A stretch of DNA of 64,000 bases from Vanilla planifolia (taxonomy: Eukaryota; Streptophyta; Magnoliopsida; Asparagales; Orchidaceae). How positions within the stretch are numbered: position 1 is the stretch's first letter; every line of letters begins with the position of its first letter. The DNA is taken from the NCBI GenBank assembly GCA_023846275.1, contig CM043878.1, positions 10,671,501-10,735,500 of the forward strand, read 5' to 3'. Position numbers and translations under genes: made by a program. Under the pieces are notes generated by a model, which ran no database searches, had not been told where the DNA came from, and saw only the letters and a program-made list of their open reading frames with translations. Below are positions 12,301 through 22,689 of this stretch, one piece after another.

Positions 12301-15149
12301 AATAAAATATAGTACATTTATCATATCATTATCTTCAGAAATAGTGTATAATTCATCTTATGGTTTGATTAATAAGATGCATACTGTTTGAATTCTTGCA
12401 TATTGGTTAATATTATACTCTAATGATTTAAAAATATAAAATTTTAAATTTATAAAATCAAGTCAACATCATTAAACCTATAATTTTAATGCAAATTACA
12501 AAATTTTAAAGTTATTTTAATATAAATATCATAATATAAAATATGACAACATATGATAACTACATATATTTTTCTCTTTTACCTAATACATATATGCGTG
12601 CGTGCGTGTGTGTTTGTGTGTGTATATATATATATATAATTTTTGTATTTTTTTTAATCATACTTTATTACATTATGCACTATATTAACTAATGGTCTAA
12701 CGGCATATGATAATTATAAGGTATGGAACAAGTAGTTGGGGTTGTTATCCATTTGAATTTTCTTTTTAAATTTGCTATGCTACATGGCATTGGATAAATA
12801 TTAAGGAGCAGAATTATCAAATGAGTATTTGAGACAAATACATAAGAAATTTATCTTTGTTTCATAGGCATTGGCAAATTGCATGTTCGAAAATATTTCA
12901 TCACGTCCCTGTTGACACTCTAAGAATCATTTAAATTCTTGTTGCATATGGCAGAAGCTTCTGGAATTCTATGATTTGCATTCCTAAGCTTCTTAAAAAA
13001 TTGGAAAATAAGAATTTTTGATTGTTGAATTGAAACATGTATAATTTTCATGAATAACTATGGCAACTAATATAAATTCTTATGAGAAATACACAACTTT
13101 AAAAAGTTTTAGTGGTGGGTACAAGAAGCTCAACAAGAGATTGCAGTATTAAATGCTAAAACTGCTGGTGGTGATACAAATGGTGTGGTTTTGAAGATTT
13201 ATATGTAATTATTTTGAAGTAGAAGAAAGATACATATGCAATCTGTTCAAAACGAGATTGGAAAAATGAAGTTTTTAAAAAATGATAGGCTTTGGTAAGC
13301 TTAGTAATTTCGGTGGAGCATAAATTTATGATGTGTTCGTATACATTGAACTTAGGCTTCTGAAGCTCTGAATATGCAATGCAGAAAAGGTATTGGTTTA
13401 GAATGCGTCTTTACAGACATGTGAAAATTTATCATAATTTTAGATCATATAAGATGGTACTACTGTACAGACTTTTGTTTATATGTTTGTGTCTGAAACA
13501 GTTTGGTTTTATGCCATATGGTTATATGTTTATGACTACATTTATTGAGTGAGCTTTGATGGAGAAGCTTGAGAAAGAAAATTAGTTCTTCTCGTTTTTC
13601 TGATTTAGAAAAGACATGATAACTCCCAGGGCTATCGGAAAGAAAAGAGCTTGCATTTCTTATATTAAAGTTATATTTGGCATGCAAAATAGTTTAATGT
13701 GTCATATCCGTTAGGTTTTCTCCAAGGATTTTCCTATTATAAACTTATAGTTGAATTTCATATGAATTTGATTTTAACTTCGTTCCTTTTGATAATGGCT
13801 GCTTTTGTTAGTCACACTTAAGATTATGTGCAATGGTATAGATAATATTTTTCTTGTAGATAAGATTAAAAAATGGGTTTAGGGCTAAACTTATAGTTAT
13901 GTAGAGCTTCCTTGGATGCCAAGGGATTTTTTTCTTTGTAGATATTCAATTGAATCAGAGCATTGAAACAATAGTAAAAGTTGTTATCATGAAATTTAGA
14001 GATTACAGGTTTGAAGTGTGGAACTTTTATACAATCATTACATTTCGCTTGATTTTGTGCATTAGTAACTTTTATAGCACCGGTTACCCCTTTTAGTTCT
14101 ACGACTAAGCATCGCGTGCAAGTTAGTCAAATACAAGTATGAATATCTTTGATATAACAACAAATGATGTTATTGTAAAAAGCAAGTGTTTTTATTATTT
14201 TGGACTTATCCTATAAAATGTTGGGCTTGTCATTTGTTTGATATGACAACCAATGATGTTATTATAAAAAGCAAGTGTTTTTATTATTTTGTACTTATCC
14301 TATAAAATGTTGGGGAAATGCAGGTTTGTATTGTAATAATATTTAGCTGGATTGTTGAAGTGGATTGTATTTTGTGTGCAAAATGTTCTACTCAAGCTTA
14401 AATGCAACAGTTATGGATCAGTAAATCCAATGATTATATATAGTGCAAAATATTAGTTTATAAAGCATAAACATATGAAGATGATTATTGTTTATGAGGG
14501 GATGCTAAGGTAGATGAGCAAGAAAAGAAAAAAAAAAAAAAAAGGGGAGAAGTATAAATTAATGCATGTTTGAAAAAGTTTGGTATAACTCTTCTAAGCA
14601 TCGAACATTCCTTTACAAAAAACTAAAGGGAACCATTCTTCTATCCATCTTGAAGTGATAAAGATGCTCCAAGAAAACTCAACTTTAATTCCAAGCTGGA
14701 TAAGCCTTAAGTTTCTATTCTTCTTGGTATTTCTCTCTTTCCATTTCAAGTGTTGGTCATCTCCTACTTTGATGATACAGGTGCTTTACATGGCTATAGT
14801 GGGATCCTTCCCTTTCAACTCTTTCCTCTCAGGCGTCCTCTCCTGTGTAGGGACGGCAGTGCTTGCCGGTAGTACTTCTTCCCGCCATGGTTTCAGTTCC
14901 TTGTTTCGTTCTTCTTCGCTGATGTGTTGATCTTTGTTGTCAATTTGTAGTATGCCTTCGTATTCAGGTCAATAAAGAGAACAAGGAATTTAAGGTACCC
15001 ACGGGCACAGTTCTCTGAAACCTAAATATTTTCCAATAGATGAAGCTAATCTGCTTCCTTTGTAGGATCTTCCGCCGGAGCGCGCCTTCGCCGATTTTGT
15101 TCTCTGCAACCTCGTCCTCCATTTGGTGATCATGAACTTCCTTGGTTGA
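9165..15149 (+). CDS. DAD1: DAD1, oligosaccharyltransferase subunit (five exons)
   Basis: DAD1 (Ost2p in yeast) is a small three-helix membrane subunit of the ER oligosaccharyltransferase, which moves the glycan from dolichol to Asn in N-X-S/T sites; loss triggers cell death. The exons are 9165-9248, 9344-9391, 14781-14868, 14951-14994 and 15066-15149; all introns are GT..AG and all junctions keep frame. The product is 115 residues, the usual plant length. It starts MAKSASNDALTLIRSLRSAY and contains the family's strongest block, GSFPFNSFLSGVLSC, then CLRIQVNKENKEFK and the end PERAFADFV…VIMNFLG. Hydrophobic segments lie at about 30-50, 54-75 and 95-115. Intron 2 is 5389 nt while introns 1, 3 and 4 are 95, 82 and 71 nt. 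A possible acceptor ending at 9147 suggests a leader intron. No frame damage is seen, so it looks functional. Confidence 0.96.
12592..12642. repeat. Compound TGCG/TG/TA microsatellite
   Basis: A purine-pyrimidine alternating tract runs gcgtgcgtgcgtgtgtg, then tgtgtgtg, then tatatatatata. It lies in DAD1 intron 2, could be polymorphic in length and may adopt non-B DNA. No function is implied. Confidence 0.8.
14148..14314 (+). repeat. 89-bp tandem duplication in DAD1 intron 2
   Basis: Two adjacent copies begin at tttgatat (14148 and 14237). They share the core aatgatgttatt, aaaaagcaagtgttttta and cttatcctataaaatgttgg with a few substitutions; the second copy is slightly shorter. It is a simple local duplication. 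Confidence 0.85.
14781..15149 (+). CDS. DAD1: DAD1 exons 3 to 5
   Basis: Exon 3 (14781-14868) follows acceptor gatacag and encodes VLYMAIVGSFPFNSFLSGV and the rest of the second helix; it ends one base into the codon completed by exon 4. Exon 4 (14951-14994) gives CLRIQVNKENKEFK. Exon 5 (15066-15149) gives the conserved PPERAFADFVLCNLVLHLV, then IMNFLG and a TGA at 15147-15149. Exons 4 and 5 are richer in GC than the surroundings. Confidence 0.96.
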
Positions 15150-16620
15150 GTATACCTTTGCGTGATGCTTTGATGGGAATAAGTATTGGTAACTTGGTGA
15201 AGAGTATTTTTTTTTTCTTTTCTGATGTTTTAAGCTGGTGAACTGTTTTGCTACATGGCAATTTGGTCACTATGTTTATTAAATTGCAGTTAACTGTACA
15301 AATCGAAGTATTTGATATGTAATAATGATTTTAAGTGAGGTTAATAGATGATTTATGCATAAATTTGTTTAATAAATTATTTATATTTTTTTATATATAG
15401 ATGTTTTAAAATATGAGTAAATTTAAAGGAGTCAATTTTGGTTTGTGCTAGTTGATTTGGGATCTAATCCTAGAACAATCTTGGCCTTGAAGTGTGTTAT
15501 GTGATATAGAGTGAACCATTGGCAAGCATGAATGCAAAGTCAAACATTGATGATTTAATGATTTTATATTTTTATATGATGTATTTGTTTTTTGGGATTA
15601 TATATTTAGAGTTGTTGAATGAATCTCTACTTAGTGTGATATTTGCCAAGCCTACTCATTATTATCTCTCTCTCTCTCTATATATATATAAATGTTTTTT
15701 TGGGTGAAATTCTAAAGGTTTGTTGGGTATTGTTTATAAAAAATAAATCACTTTATTTTGATCATAACTAATTTGGTATTATATTAGATCCTTAGTGAAA
15801 GATAGGCTAATTTGTACATATTTGATGACTTGCATTTTTATTTTATTTTATTTGGAGTATTGTTGTTTGTGTTTGTTTGTGATTTGCTTGGATTTTCTTA
15901 TAGTTTCTTTTTATTAACTATTTAAAGTTGTTACAATGAGTTAAAATTATTAGCATTTTGAATTTCAAATTATAGTGAATATTTTGTGTAAATAAGTATT
16001 TGAGATAATGAAAATACAATGAATAGATTTTGAATGAAATTTGGATTCTTAAATGCATTTAAGGTAAACAATGGTTTTTAAAAAATATCAATAATCGATT
16101 CTATTTGTTTTTATTTGTTTATACTATTTCTCTACAATGTTTACTTAGACATTAATTTGATATTAAAATATGATTTTTCATTATGTTATATTCACATTGA
16201 CGATTTATTGTCATCTTTATCTTTAAAAAAAAAGGAAAACTTTCCAAAGCCTTCAACTGTCGATGTAGATTCTTGTTATTTTTTTCCCTTTGACTGATCA
16301 AGTCAAATCAATGACTAAAGTAGTTGTTGATATCAACTATTATGTTAAATCTATATTTTTGGTTGTATCCCATTTGTGATGGATATCTTAAAATCATGCA
16401 TAAATATTATATGAAATATTATAAGTTATAATATATTCTCTTGCAAAGATATATTTTTAAAATTTTATAAGTAAGAAAATGCTATTTTTTTAAAATTTAA
16501 ATGATAATAGAAGGGGAGAAAAGAGTTCATTAGGGAATAAGCGTGTGATAATGTTCAGTGCTGTTTTATTAAATTTGCATGATCAAAGGCAAATGGGATG
16601 CTCCGATGGCAATAAGAGTT
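15150..16620. other. Intergenic region between DAD1 and the PPR gene
   Basis: Holds the DAD1 3' flank, copy 2 of the dispersed repeat (15294-15435), a TC/TA microsatellite near 15666-15691 and, at its right end, the PPR promoter region. No further gene is recognised. Both neighbouring genes point the same way. Confidence 0.5.
15294..15435 (+). repeat. Copy 2 of the ~140-bp dispersed direct repeat
   Basis: Matches 1235-1380 in order and orientation: ctgtacaaat, gtaataatgattttaagtga, tatgcataaatttgtttaat, tatatagatgttttaaa. It begins 145 bases after the DAD1 stop. The two copies bracket the whole DAD1 gene and the exon-like block at 1467-1597. Confidence 0.65.
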
Positions 16621-16634
16621 TGTAGGCTTTGAGC

Positions 16635-16877
16635 ATGCCATGCCTTTTCACTTCGCCGCGGAAGAGAAAAGAAACTGGCTATCGCCATGAGAATATCTAT
16701 TCGACGGCGCCACTTCTTTCATCTCCAGTACAATGTCGCTTACTTGCTGCAAGCCAGAAAGCCTTCTCCTTTCGCACTTTCTTTACTTTCCGTCTCCACC
16801 TCCGGGATCATCAAAGAGTCCAGAGCAGAAGCCGAAGCTCTCGCTCGCGAGATCTCTGGCATCTTATCCGGTGCTAA
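16635..16877 (+). other. Upstream ORF overlapping the PPR start codon
   Basis: An ATG at 16635 opens an 80-codon frame (MPCLFTSPRKRKETGYRHEN…) that runs past the PPR start at 16687 in another frame and stops near 16877. If transcription begins upstream of 16635, scanning ribosomes would meet this ATG first, which would lower PPR translation. The transcription start cannot be read from sequence. I do not propose that the peptide has a function. Confidence 0.4.
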
Positions 16878-19719
16878 AAATTGGAGGACCCTCGTCATGG
16901 CCTCCGATATCCCCAGTCGATTGACTCCCGAAGTTCTCTCGACTGTACTACGACAGCGGCCTCGAGAATTTGACGTTAGGCTTCTCTTAGATTTCTTCAA
17001 TTGGGCATGCTCCAGATTAGGTTTGCCGCCGAAACCCGATTCATTTGCTCTCCTTGCCATTCATTTATGCAATTCTGGTCACTTCGGCCCTGCCAACGGC
17101 CTGCTTGAACGGATGATTAGCACTTACCCTTCTCATTTATCTGTGCTGGATTCTCTGAAGGACGCCTTTCTTTGCATTGAGGGATCAAACTTAAAGGTAT
17201 TTGATATTTTAATCGATACTTATAAGAATAGTGGTCTGCTTAAAAAAGCCGTAAGTGTTGTTTTACTGATGAAAGACGGTAACTTTAGGCCTAGTTTGCG
17301 TTGCTGCAATGGACTTTTGAACGAGCTTTTGAAGGCTAATCTAATGAATTCGTTCTGGGAGTTGCATGATTTCATGCTGACAGCTCAATTGGGTCAGGAT
17401 GTATATACTATCTCTACTTTGGTAAGTGCTTATTTTAGGACTGGAGATGCTACCTCGGCAAAAAGAATCGTAGTGGAGATGGAACAGGAGGGTTGTGAAC
17501 CTAATGCTGTTATATACAATACTCTCATTGCCGGGCTTTCCAGATGTGGTGCTTTTGTGGATGCTAAAGAAATTGTTAAGGAGATGGCAATGAAAGGATT
17601 TATCCCTGATAACTATACTTATGGTGCCCTTATCAATGGGTTATGCAAGGACAACAACTCAAAGGAAGGAAGAGCACTTCTAAATGAGATGTTGTTACAA
17701 GGCATAAAACCTGACATTGTGGTGTACTCCTCTTTGATTGATGGTTTTATGAGAGAAGGAAACTTTGATGAGGCCTTCAAGATAAGAGATGAAATGATAG
17801 CTTTAGGCATTCAACCAAACTTGGTCACATATAATAATCTCATTCGTGGAGTTTGCAAGATGGGAAAAATGGATAAGGCACACGACCTCTTGAAGGAGAT
17901 GGTTCAAGTTGGTTTTAAGCCAGACATAAGAACCTTCAACTTGATCATTGAAGGTCATTTTCATGAGAATAATTCACAATGTGCATTTCAAGTGCTTGCT
18001 GATATGAAGACTTTATGTCTATCTCCTAATGTGTACACTTATAGCTTGATGATTAACGGCCTTTGTCGTTGTGGAGAGTTGGCAAAGGCGACTGATTTGT
18101 TACAAGAGATGATCACGAGGGGCATGGAGCCAAATGCTGTTGTCTATTCTCCTCTTATCTCAGGTCATTGTAGAGAAGGTAGGATTCAAGAGGCTTGCAT
18201 GTTGTTCAATAGTATGAAGGATAGAAATGTTCTTCCAGATACCCACTGTTATAATTCCCTCATCAATGGCCTTTGCAAGGCTGAAAAAATGGAAGATGCT
18301 AAGCATTACTTATCCCAAATGCAGGAGCGAGAGGTTGCACCAAATGTATTCACTTACGCATCTCTCATCCATGGGCATAGTAAAATTGGTGAAATGAATG
18401 AAGCGGATTTGTGCTTCAAGGACATGATTGCTCTAGGTATAAAACCAAATGACATCATATATACTACCCTTATTGGTGGCCATTGCAAAGCAGGTGATAT
18501 TCCAAAGGCCTTATCCATATTTCATTGCATGTTGGTAAGTGGGGTGTTACCTGATGTGCAAACATATAGCATGTTCATCCATAGCCTCTCAAAAAGCGGG
18601 AAGATGGAAGAGGCTATCCAGGCTTTTCATGAGTTGCGAGAGAAGGGTTTGAATCCTGATGTTTACACATATAGCTCCATTATTTTTGGTTTTTGTAAAG
18701 TGGGTGATATGACAAGAGCTATGAAACTTTATGATGAGATGCATAGTCATGGTGTGCTACCAAATGTTGTTACTTATAATGCTTTAATAGATGGTTTTTC
18801 CAAAATGGGAGATTTTGATAATATGACAAGGATCTTCAAGTGCATCAAAGAGAAGGACTTAGAACCTAGTAGCATCACTTATACCATAATGATTGATGGT
18901 TATTGTAAAGTTGGAAAGATGATAGAAGCTTTTGAATTTTTTGATGAAATGGTATTGAGGGGGATTCTTCCAGATAGTTTTGTTTACAATGCTCTTATTC
19001 ATGGATGTTGTAAAGCAGGGAACCCAGAAAAGGCTCTTGAGTTGTTTAATGAGATGTTGACGAGGGGATTAACAACTGAACTATCTTTTAATACATTGAT
19101 TGATGGTTTTTGTAAACTAGGGAAATTACAAGAGGCAAACGACTTATTGCAACTAATGTCTGAGAAAAAGATTAGGCCTAATAGTGTGACCTACACATCA
19201 TTGATTGATGGGCATATAAAAGCTGGAAAAATTGATGAGGCACATAGTTTATTCTTGGAGATGGAGGAAAGAAAAATCATGCCTAATACTGTCACTTATA
19301 CATCTCTTATCGATGGTTATAGTAGAATAGGAAATTTTGAAGTTGTTTTTTCCCTTTTCAAGGCAATGGTAGCAAGGGGAATTGTGCCTGATGAAGTAAC
19401 TTATAATGTGATGATTAATGCATATTGCAAAGAAGCAAATATTGTTGAGGCTTTAAGGCTAGAGGATGGTGCGGTTATAGAAAATGTGCAATTTAGTAAC
19501 AAAATATGTGTTGCAAAATCTGATGGCTTTAACAGTATGGAAGAGTTTTTGAAAGCACAAGAAGTGCTAAATGAGATGACAATGTTAGGAATCAAGCCTG
19601 ATCATTCCCAATGTGAAATGCTAATCCGTGGGCTCTGTGGAAAGGGTTTTATGAATGAAGCAAAACAACTTTTGATACTTATGGTGAATAGAGGTTGGGT
19701 TCCCAAAGAACATTCATGA
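16687..19719 (+). CDS. P-class pentatricopeptide repeat protein, probably mitochondrial
   Basis: Single-exon gene of 1010 codons. PPR proteins bind single-stranded organelle RNA and guide its cutting, stabilisation, splicing or translation. Residues 1-40 are rich in R, S and L with no acidic residue (first acidic E44), like a mitochondrial presequence. About 23 repeats of 35 residues run from 168 to 1006, nearly unbroken; repeat 18 is 34 residues, and repeat 22 (about 902-936) is degenerate and followed by an irregular stretch to 971. The repeats are uniform P-type (xxTYNxLIxGxCKxG), with no E, DYW, SMR or LAGLIDADG domain, so it is not an editing factor of the usual kind. Overall form resembles Arabidopsis At5g61990 and Rf-like proteins; orthology is not proven. 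The ATG at 16687 is the first in frame after a stop at 16630-16632. No frame damage is seen. Confidence 0.95.
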   Translation: MRISIRRRHFFHLQYNVAYLLQARKPSPFALSLLSVSTSGIIKESRAEAEALAREISGILSGAKNWRTLVMASDIPSRLTPEVLSTVLRQRPREFDVRLLLDFFNWACSRLGLPPKPDSFALLAIHLCNSGHFGPANGLLERMISTYPSHLSVLDSLKDAFLCIEGSNLKVFDILIDTYKNSGLLKKAVSVVLLMKDGNFRPSLRCCNGLLNELLKANLMNSFWELHDFMLTAQLGQDVYTISTLVSAYFRTGDATSAKRIVVEMEQEGCEPNAVIYNTLIAGLSRCGAFVDAKEIVKEMAMKGFIPDNYTYGALINGLCKDNNSKEGRALLNEMLLQGIKPDIVVYSSLIDGFMREGNFDEAFKIRDEMIALGIQPNLVTYNNLIRGVCKMGKMDKAHDLLKEMVQVGFKPDIRTFNLIIEGHFHENNSQCAFQVLADMKTLCLSPNVYTYSLMINGLCRCGELAKATDLLQEMITRGMEPNAVVYSPLISGHCREGRIQEACMLFNSMKDRNVLPDTHCYNSLINGLCKAEKMEDAKHYLSQMQEREVAPNVFTYASLIHGHSKIGEMNEADLCFKDMIALGIKPNDIIYTTLIGGHCKAGDIPKALSIFHCMLVSGVLPDVQTYSMFIHSLSKSGKMEEAIQAFHELREKGLNPDVYTYSSIIFGFCKVGDMTRAMKLYDEMHSHGVLPNVVTYNALIDGFSKMGDFDNMTRIFKCIKEKDLEPSSITYTIMIDGYCKVGKMIEAFEFFDEMVLRGILPDSFVYNALIHGCCKAGNPEKALELFNEMLTRGLTTELSFNTLIDGFCKLGKLQEANDLLQLMSEKKIRPNSVTYTSLIDGHIKAGKIDEAHSLFLEMEERKIMPNTVTYTSLIDGYSRIGNFEVVFSLFKAMVARGIVPDEVTYNVMINAYCKEANIVEALRLEDGAVIENVQFSNKICVAKSDGFNSMEEFLKAQEVLNEMTMLGIKPDHSQCEMLIRGLCGKGFMNEAKQLLILMVNRGWVPKEHS

Positions 19720-20873
19720 AGTACTTTAGTAGATTCTTTTCAAGTGCTCCAGGTAACCCAAAGTTTGAAACATTTTATAGTTATGATTATATCAACTTCT
19801 ATGTTGATTTTATTAATCATCTACATAAATTTATCATTTGACTGTCATTTGAGGTTTTAACTCTGGCATATTTGTTCATCTTTCTATCTTTTTATTTTAA
19901 GTGTGTTCCTTTTCTTCCCATTCGTTCTAATTACATCCGTAGTTTTTCCTTTGCCATCTTTGCATGCTTAAATTATTTGAGTTTAATTTCAAATATCGTA
20001 ATGGATCTACTTATTGGTTTATATTATGGTAATCATGAATTGTATCCTAGCCTCTTATAACACTCATTATGTTAACCGTCTCATACCACCCATCATTAAT
20101 TAATTTTTTCTAACCTAGCAATTTTGTTATGTTTTTCCTAGTTTCTTTTGTTTTTGTGATGGTTATGGGCAAGGGCTGGATTCAATTCTTAGACTTCTCT
20201 TTTAGGCTCTTGAGTTGCACATCATTAATAGTTCAGTTGTCTTATAGCATATCTAATTTAAATGCTGATTTATGAAATTTATGTCCATGATATCTTATTA
20301 CCATGTAATATTCCTAAGGCACTTTGTTAACTTTCTATCTATGACAATGGAACTTAAATTTGTCCAACAATTAATTATCTATATTACAGTCAATAGAATT
20401 ATATATCATTTACTTGCCCATTATTATAATTTTAAGCATTTAATCTTCTCAAATTAATAGCATTCCTGTCATTATTCGGTTAAGAGTTTATTTCAACCAT
20501 CAAAACTATTTTGCAAGTTTAATCTTATATGGATGTTCTTGATGTTCTTTATACTTCATTTATAATTATAACAATGACAAAACAAGAAAATATGTTGCTT
20601 GAAGCTAATATTTGATGTTAACCAATTGTGGGGCAACATTTTTTGATCTTTTGAAACTATACTAGATTTTCATTGAGAAGGACTCCTTGTTCAATGCTAA
20701 AGTTGTTGCCATGCAACTTGAATGTCATGAGTTTGAGTTGCTATGGATTTAGAACATCTTGGTCTTTACTTGAATACTGCACATGTAGGAGCTTTGTAGC
20801 ACTTAGTTATCATTTATTATTAGACATTATTCCTCATAAAATACCTTTTACTCTCATTTCGTATTGATGCCAG
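19720..20873 (+). other. PPR 3' flank with a possible first 3' UTR intron
   Basis: Thirty-three bases after the PPR stop lies CCAG|GTAACC, a possible donor at 19753. The sequence between it and the acceptor ending at 20873 is AT-rich with no coding signal. The short open frames here are F/L/Y-rich noise. Confidence 0.35.
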
Positions 20874-20920
20874 GACAGTAATTTGCTTGGAACCTGATCC
20901 TTTGGTTTTTGAGCATCAAT
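20874..20920 (+). other. Candidate 3' UTR exon of the PPR gene
   Basis: A 47-bp block bounded by acceptor tgatgccag (ending 20873) and a perfect donor GTAAGT at 20921-20926. It could join the short tail after the PPR stop codon to a terminal exon starting at 21176. Spliced 3' UTRs are known in plant PPR genes. The evidence is splice signals only. Confidence 0.35.
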
Positions 20921-21175
20921 GTAAGTCACACAGACTGTTTAATTGCATTTTGTCTTTTTGTTTGTCATGCAAAAAAGTGCACTACTATGGTTATGCCAAA
21001 ACATTGCTTCTTCAATCCATTGAAATTATTCACTTTAAACAAATTCATGAACCATATTACTCAAATATGTCCTACACTCTGCAATCTTCATGGGTATCTC
21101 ATTTGTATATAACGTGTTAACTTTACTTGACCATTGATAATTGAATGCAAACTCTGATTATTATGTCTTTTACAG

Positions 21176-21690
21176 AGATGTAGACCATTGCTAAGTTTCT
21201 TTTTGATAAGCATGTGAAGACATGAATTCTTGGACAACATCTGCTTCTATATAATCCTAAATGGAGGGCAGAATTCCTCCTCTTTGTGCAAAATGCCAAA
21301 GGGAGAAGGTATTAAAACCCATGGTTCTTAAAAGCTGTGATAAGCAACATAAAAAAAATTTGAAGAGTCTATGGCTGGTGGAAGGAGATTATATGGCTGA
21401 CATTTGCACTGCAGCAAATGAAACTGGTTGATGATCACAATACTTCAAGCATATGTTCGACTTTGTGAGAAGGAGACAGGCCTCCTGATCAAATTTATCT
21501 TCTTCAGCATATGCCCACGCTGACATACTTGTCCAACCCTACCTTGCTTCAAGAGAAGATAAGCCGTTAGCTTGCATTGGAATTATTTAGCATAGATTAA
21601 AATGAAGACCCTGTGTAATTCATTTTCCCTGCTCTCTGTAGTGCTTATTTGATATTACGGCTGAAATTATTCTGCTTCTCAATGCTGTAC
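21176..21690 (+). other. Candidate terminal 3' UTR exon
   Basis: Starts after acceptor gtcttttacag (ending 21175) and is richer in G and C than its flanks, with many stops in all frames. It may be the last non-coding exon of the PPR transcript. CAG|GTAAAA near 21690-21697 could mark one more intron. No function beyond UTR is proposed. Confidence 0.3.
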
Positions 21691-22085
21691 AGGTAAAAAA
21701 ATTGTTAAAGATATGGCTGATTTCTCTATTTTAGTTTTTCCTCGATGGTGCTTCTTGTGATATGTTCTTGTTTCTGCATTGTTTTTCTTGCTCATGCATG
21801 GTTACAAACTCCTGTAGCTTTCTTTGTGCTGCATTTTTTTTATTAGGATACCAGCAACCCATAGATCTGACAGGATAAAATTGATCAATTTAACTATCTC
21901 ATAGACCAGTTTGTGTTATAGATGACAACATGAGGACCTTTTTATGAGGAAAAATATATAGATAAGAGAAAAACAATGGACTTAGGAGGAAATTATTATG
22001 TTCGAATAGGTTTTACTGGCTGGGCTTGGGTGACAATTGCTATGTTAAGAGACCTTGTAAAGAGCTTAGAAAGGGGGAAATGAAA

Positions 22086-22356
22086 AATGTTTCAAGAGCA
22101 AAGTGAAGACAATTTTATGAACTCTAAGAAGAATGTTTCAAGAGCAAAGTGAAGACAATTTTATCAACTCTAAGAAGAATGTTTTGAGAGCAAAGTGAAG
22201 AAATGGGTACTGATTTATGAACTCTAAGAAGACAATTTTATGAACTCTAAGAAGAATGTTTCAAGAACAAAGTGAAGAATGCAAGGGGCAGAAGACAATT
22301 TTATGAACTCTAAGAAGAATGTTTCAAGAGCAAAGTGAAGAAATGGGTACTGATTT
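22086..22356 (+). repeat. 46-bp minisatellite with mixed unit types
   Basis: The unit aatgtttcaagagcaaagtg followed by aagacaattttatgaactct and aagaag starts at 22086, 22132 and 22178 (period 46), then recurs in rearranged form. Two later passages carry an alternative insert, aaatgggtactgattt, and one carries aatgcaaggggcag. The mixture suggests unequal exchange between units. It lies between the PPR 3' region and the retrotransposon remnant. Confidence 0.9.
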
Positions 22357-22689
22357 AACCCACCTCTCATTAGGCTTGGGGTCCTTACACTACTCCATGG
22401 ATCAAGAAAACGATTGCTTCAAAGTAAGGATGCCTAGTAGTTAACAAGCAATTTGGATGCTGTCCTGTATTCTTATGAGCTCATTTTGATAGCACTCTTT
22501 AGTATGATGGTGGTTTCTTGGCTGTTTGTTTGACCTTAGATATGAAACCAAAGCAATTTTCAATTGGGCATCCAGGGATTTGAAAAATTCTATAACTTTT
22601 CTAATTGGAACATGTCTTCATTGTTTGTTGTGATGGCAACTTATAAATTATATTTGTAGAGAATTTCAAATCATAGAAATGTTTGTTCC
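22357..22689. other. Unassigned spacer before the gypsy remnant
   Basis: No gene is seen. Because the remnant is on the minus strand, its 3' end or LTR should lie here, but no LTR border, polypurine tract or inverted TG..CA end could be identified. Confidence 0.3.

Larger units (their letters stand above)
9392..14780 (+). other. DAD1 intron 2 (5.4 kb)
   Basis: This intron interrupts the junction of LVQ and VLYMA. It is very AT-rich and contains a TG/TA microsatellite, an 89-bp tandem duplication and an A-run near 14523-14542. No other gene or intact transposon is recognised inside it. Its size against the other three introns (71-95 nt) points to growth by inserted DNA that has since decayed. 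Confidence 0.85.
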
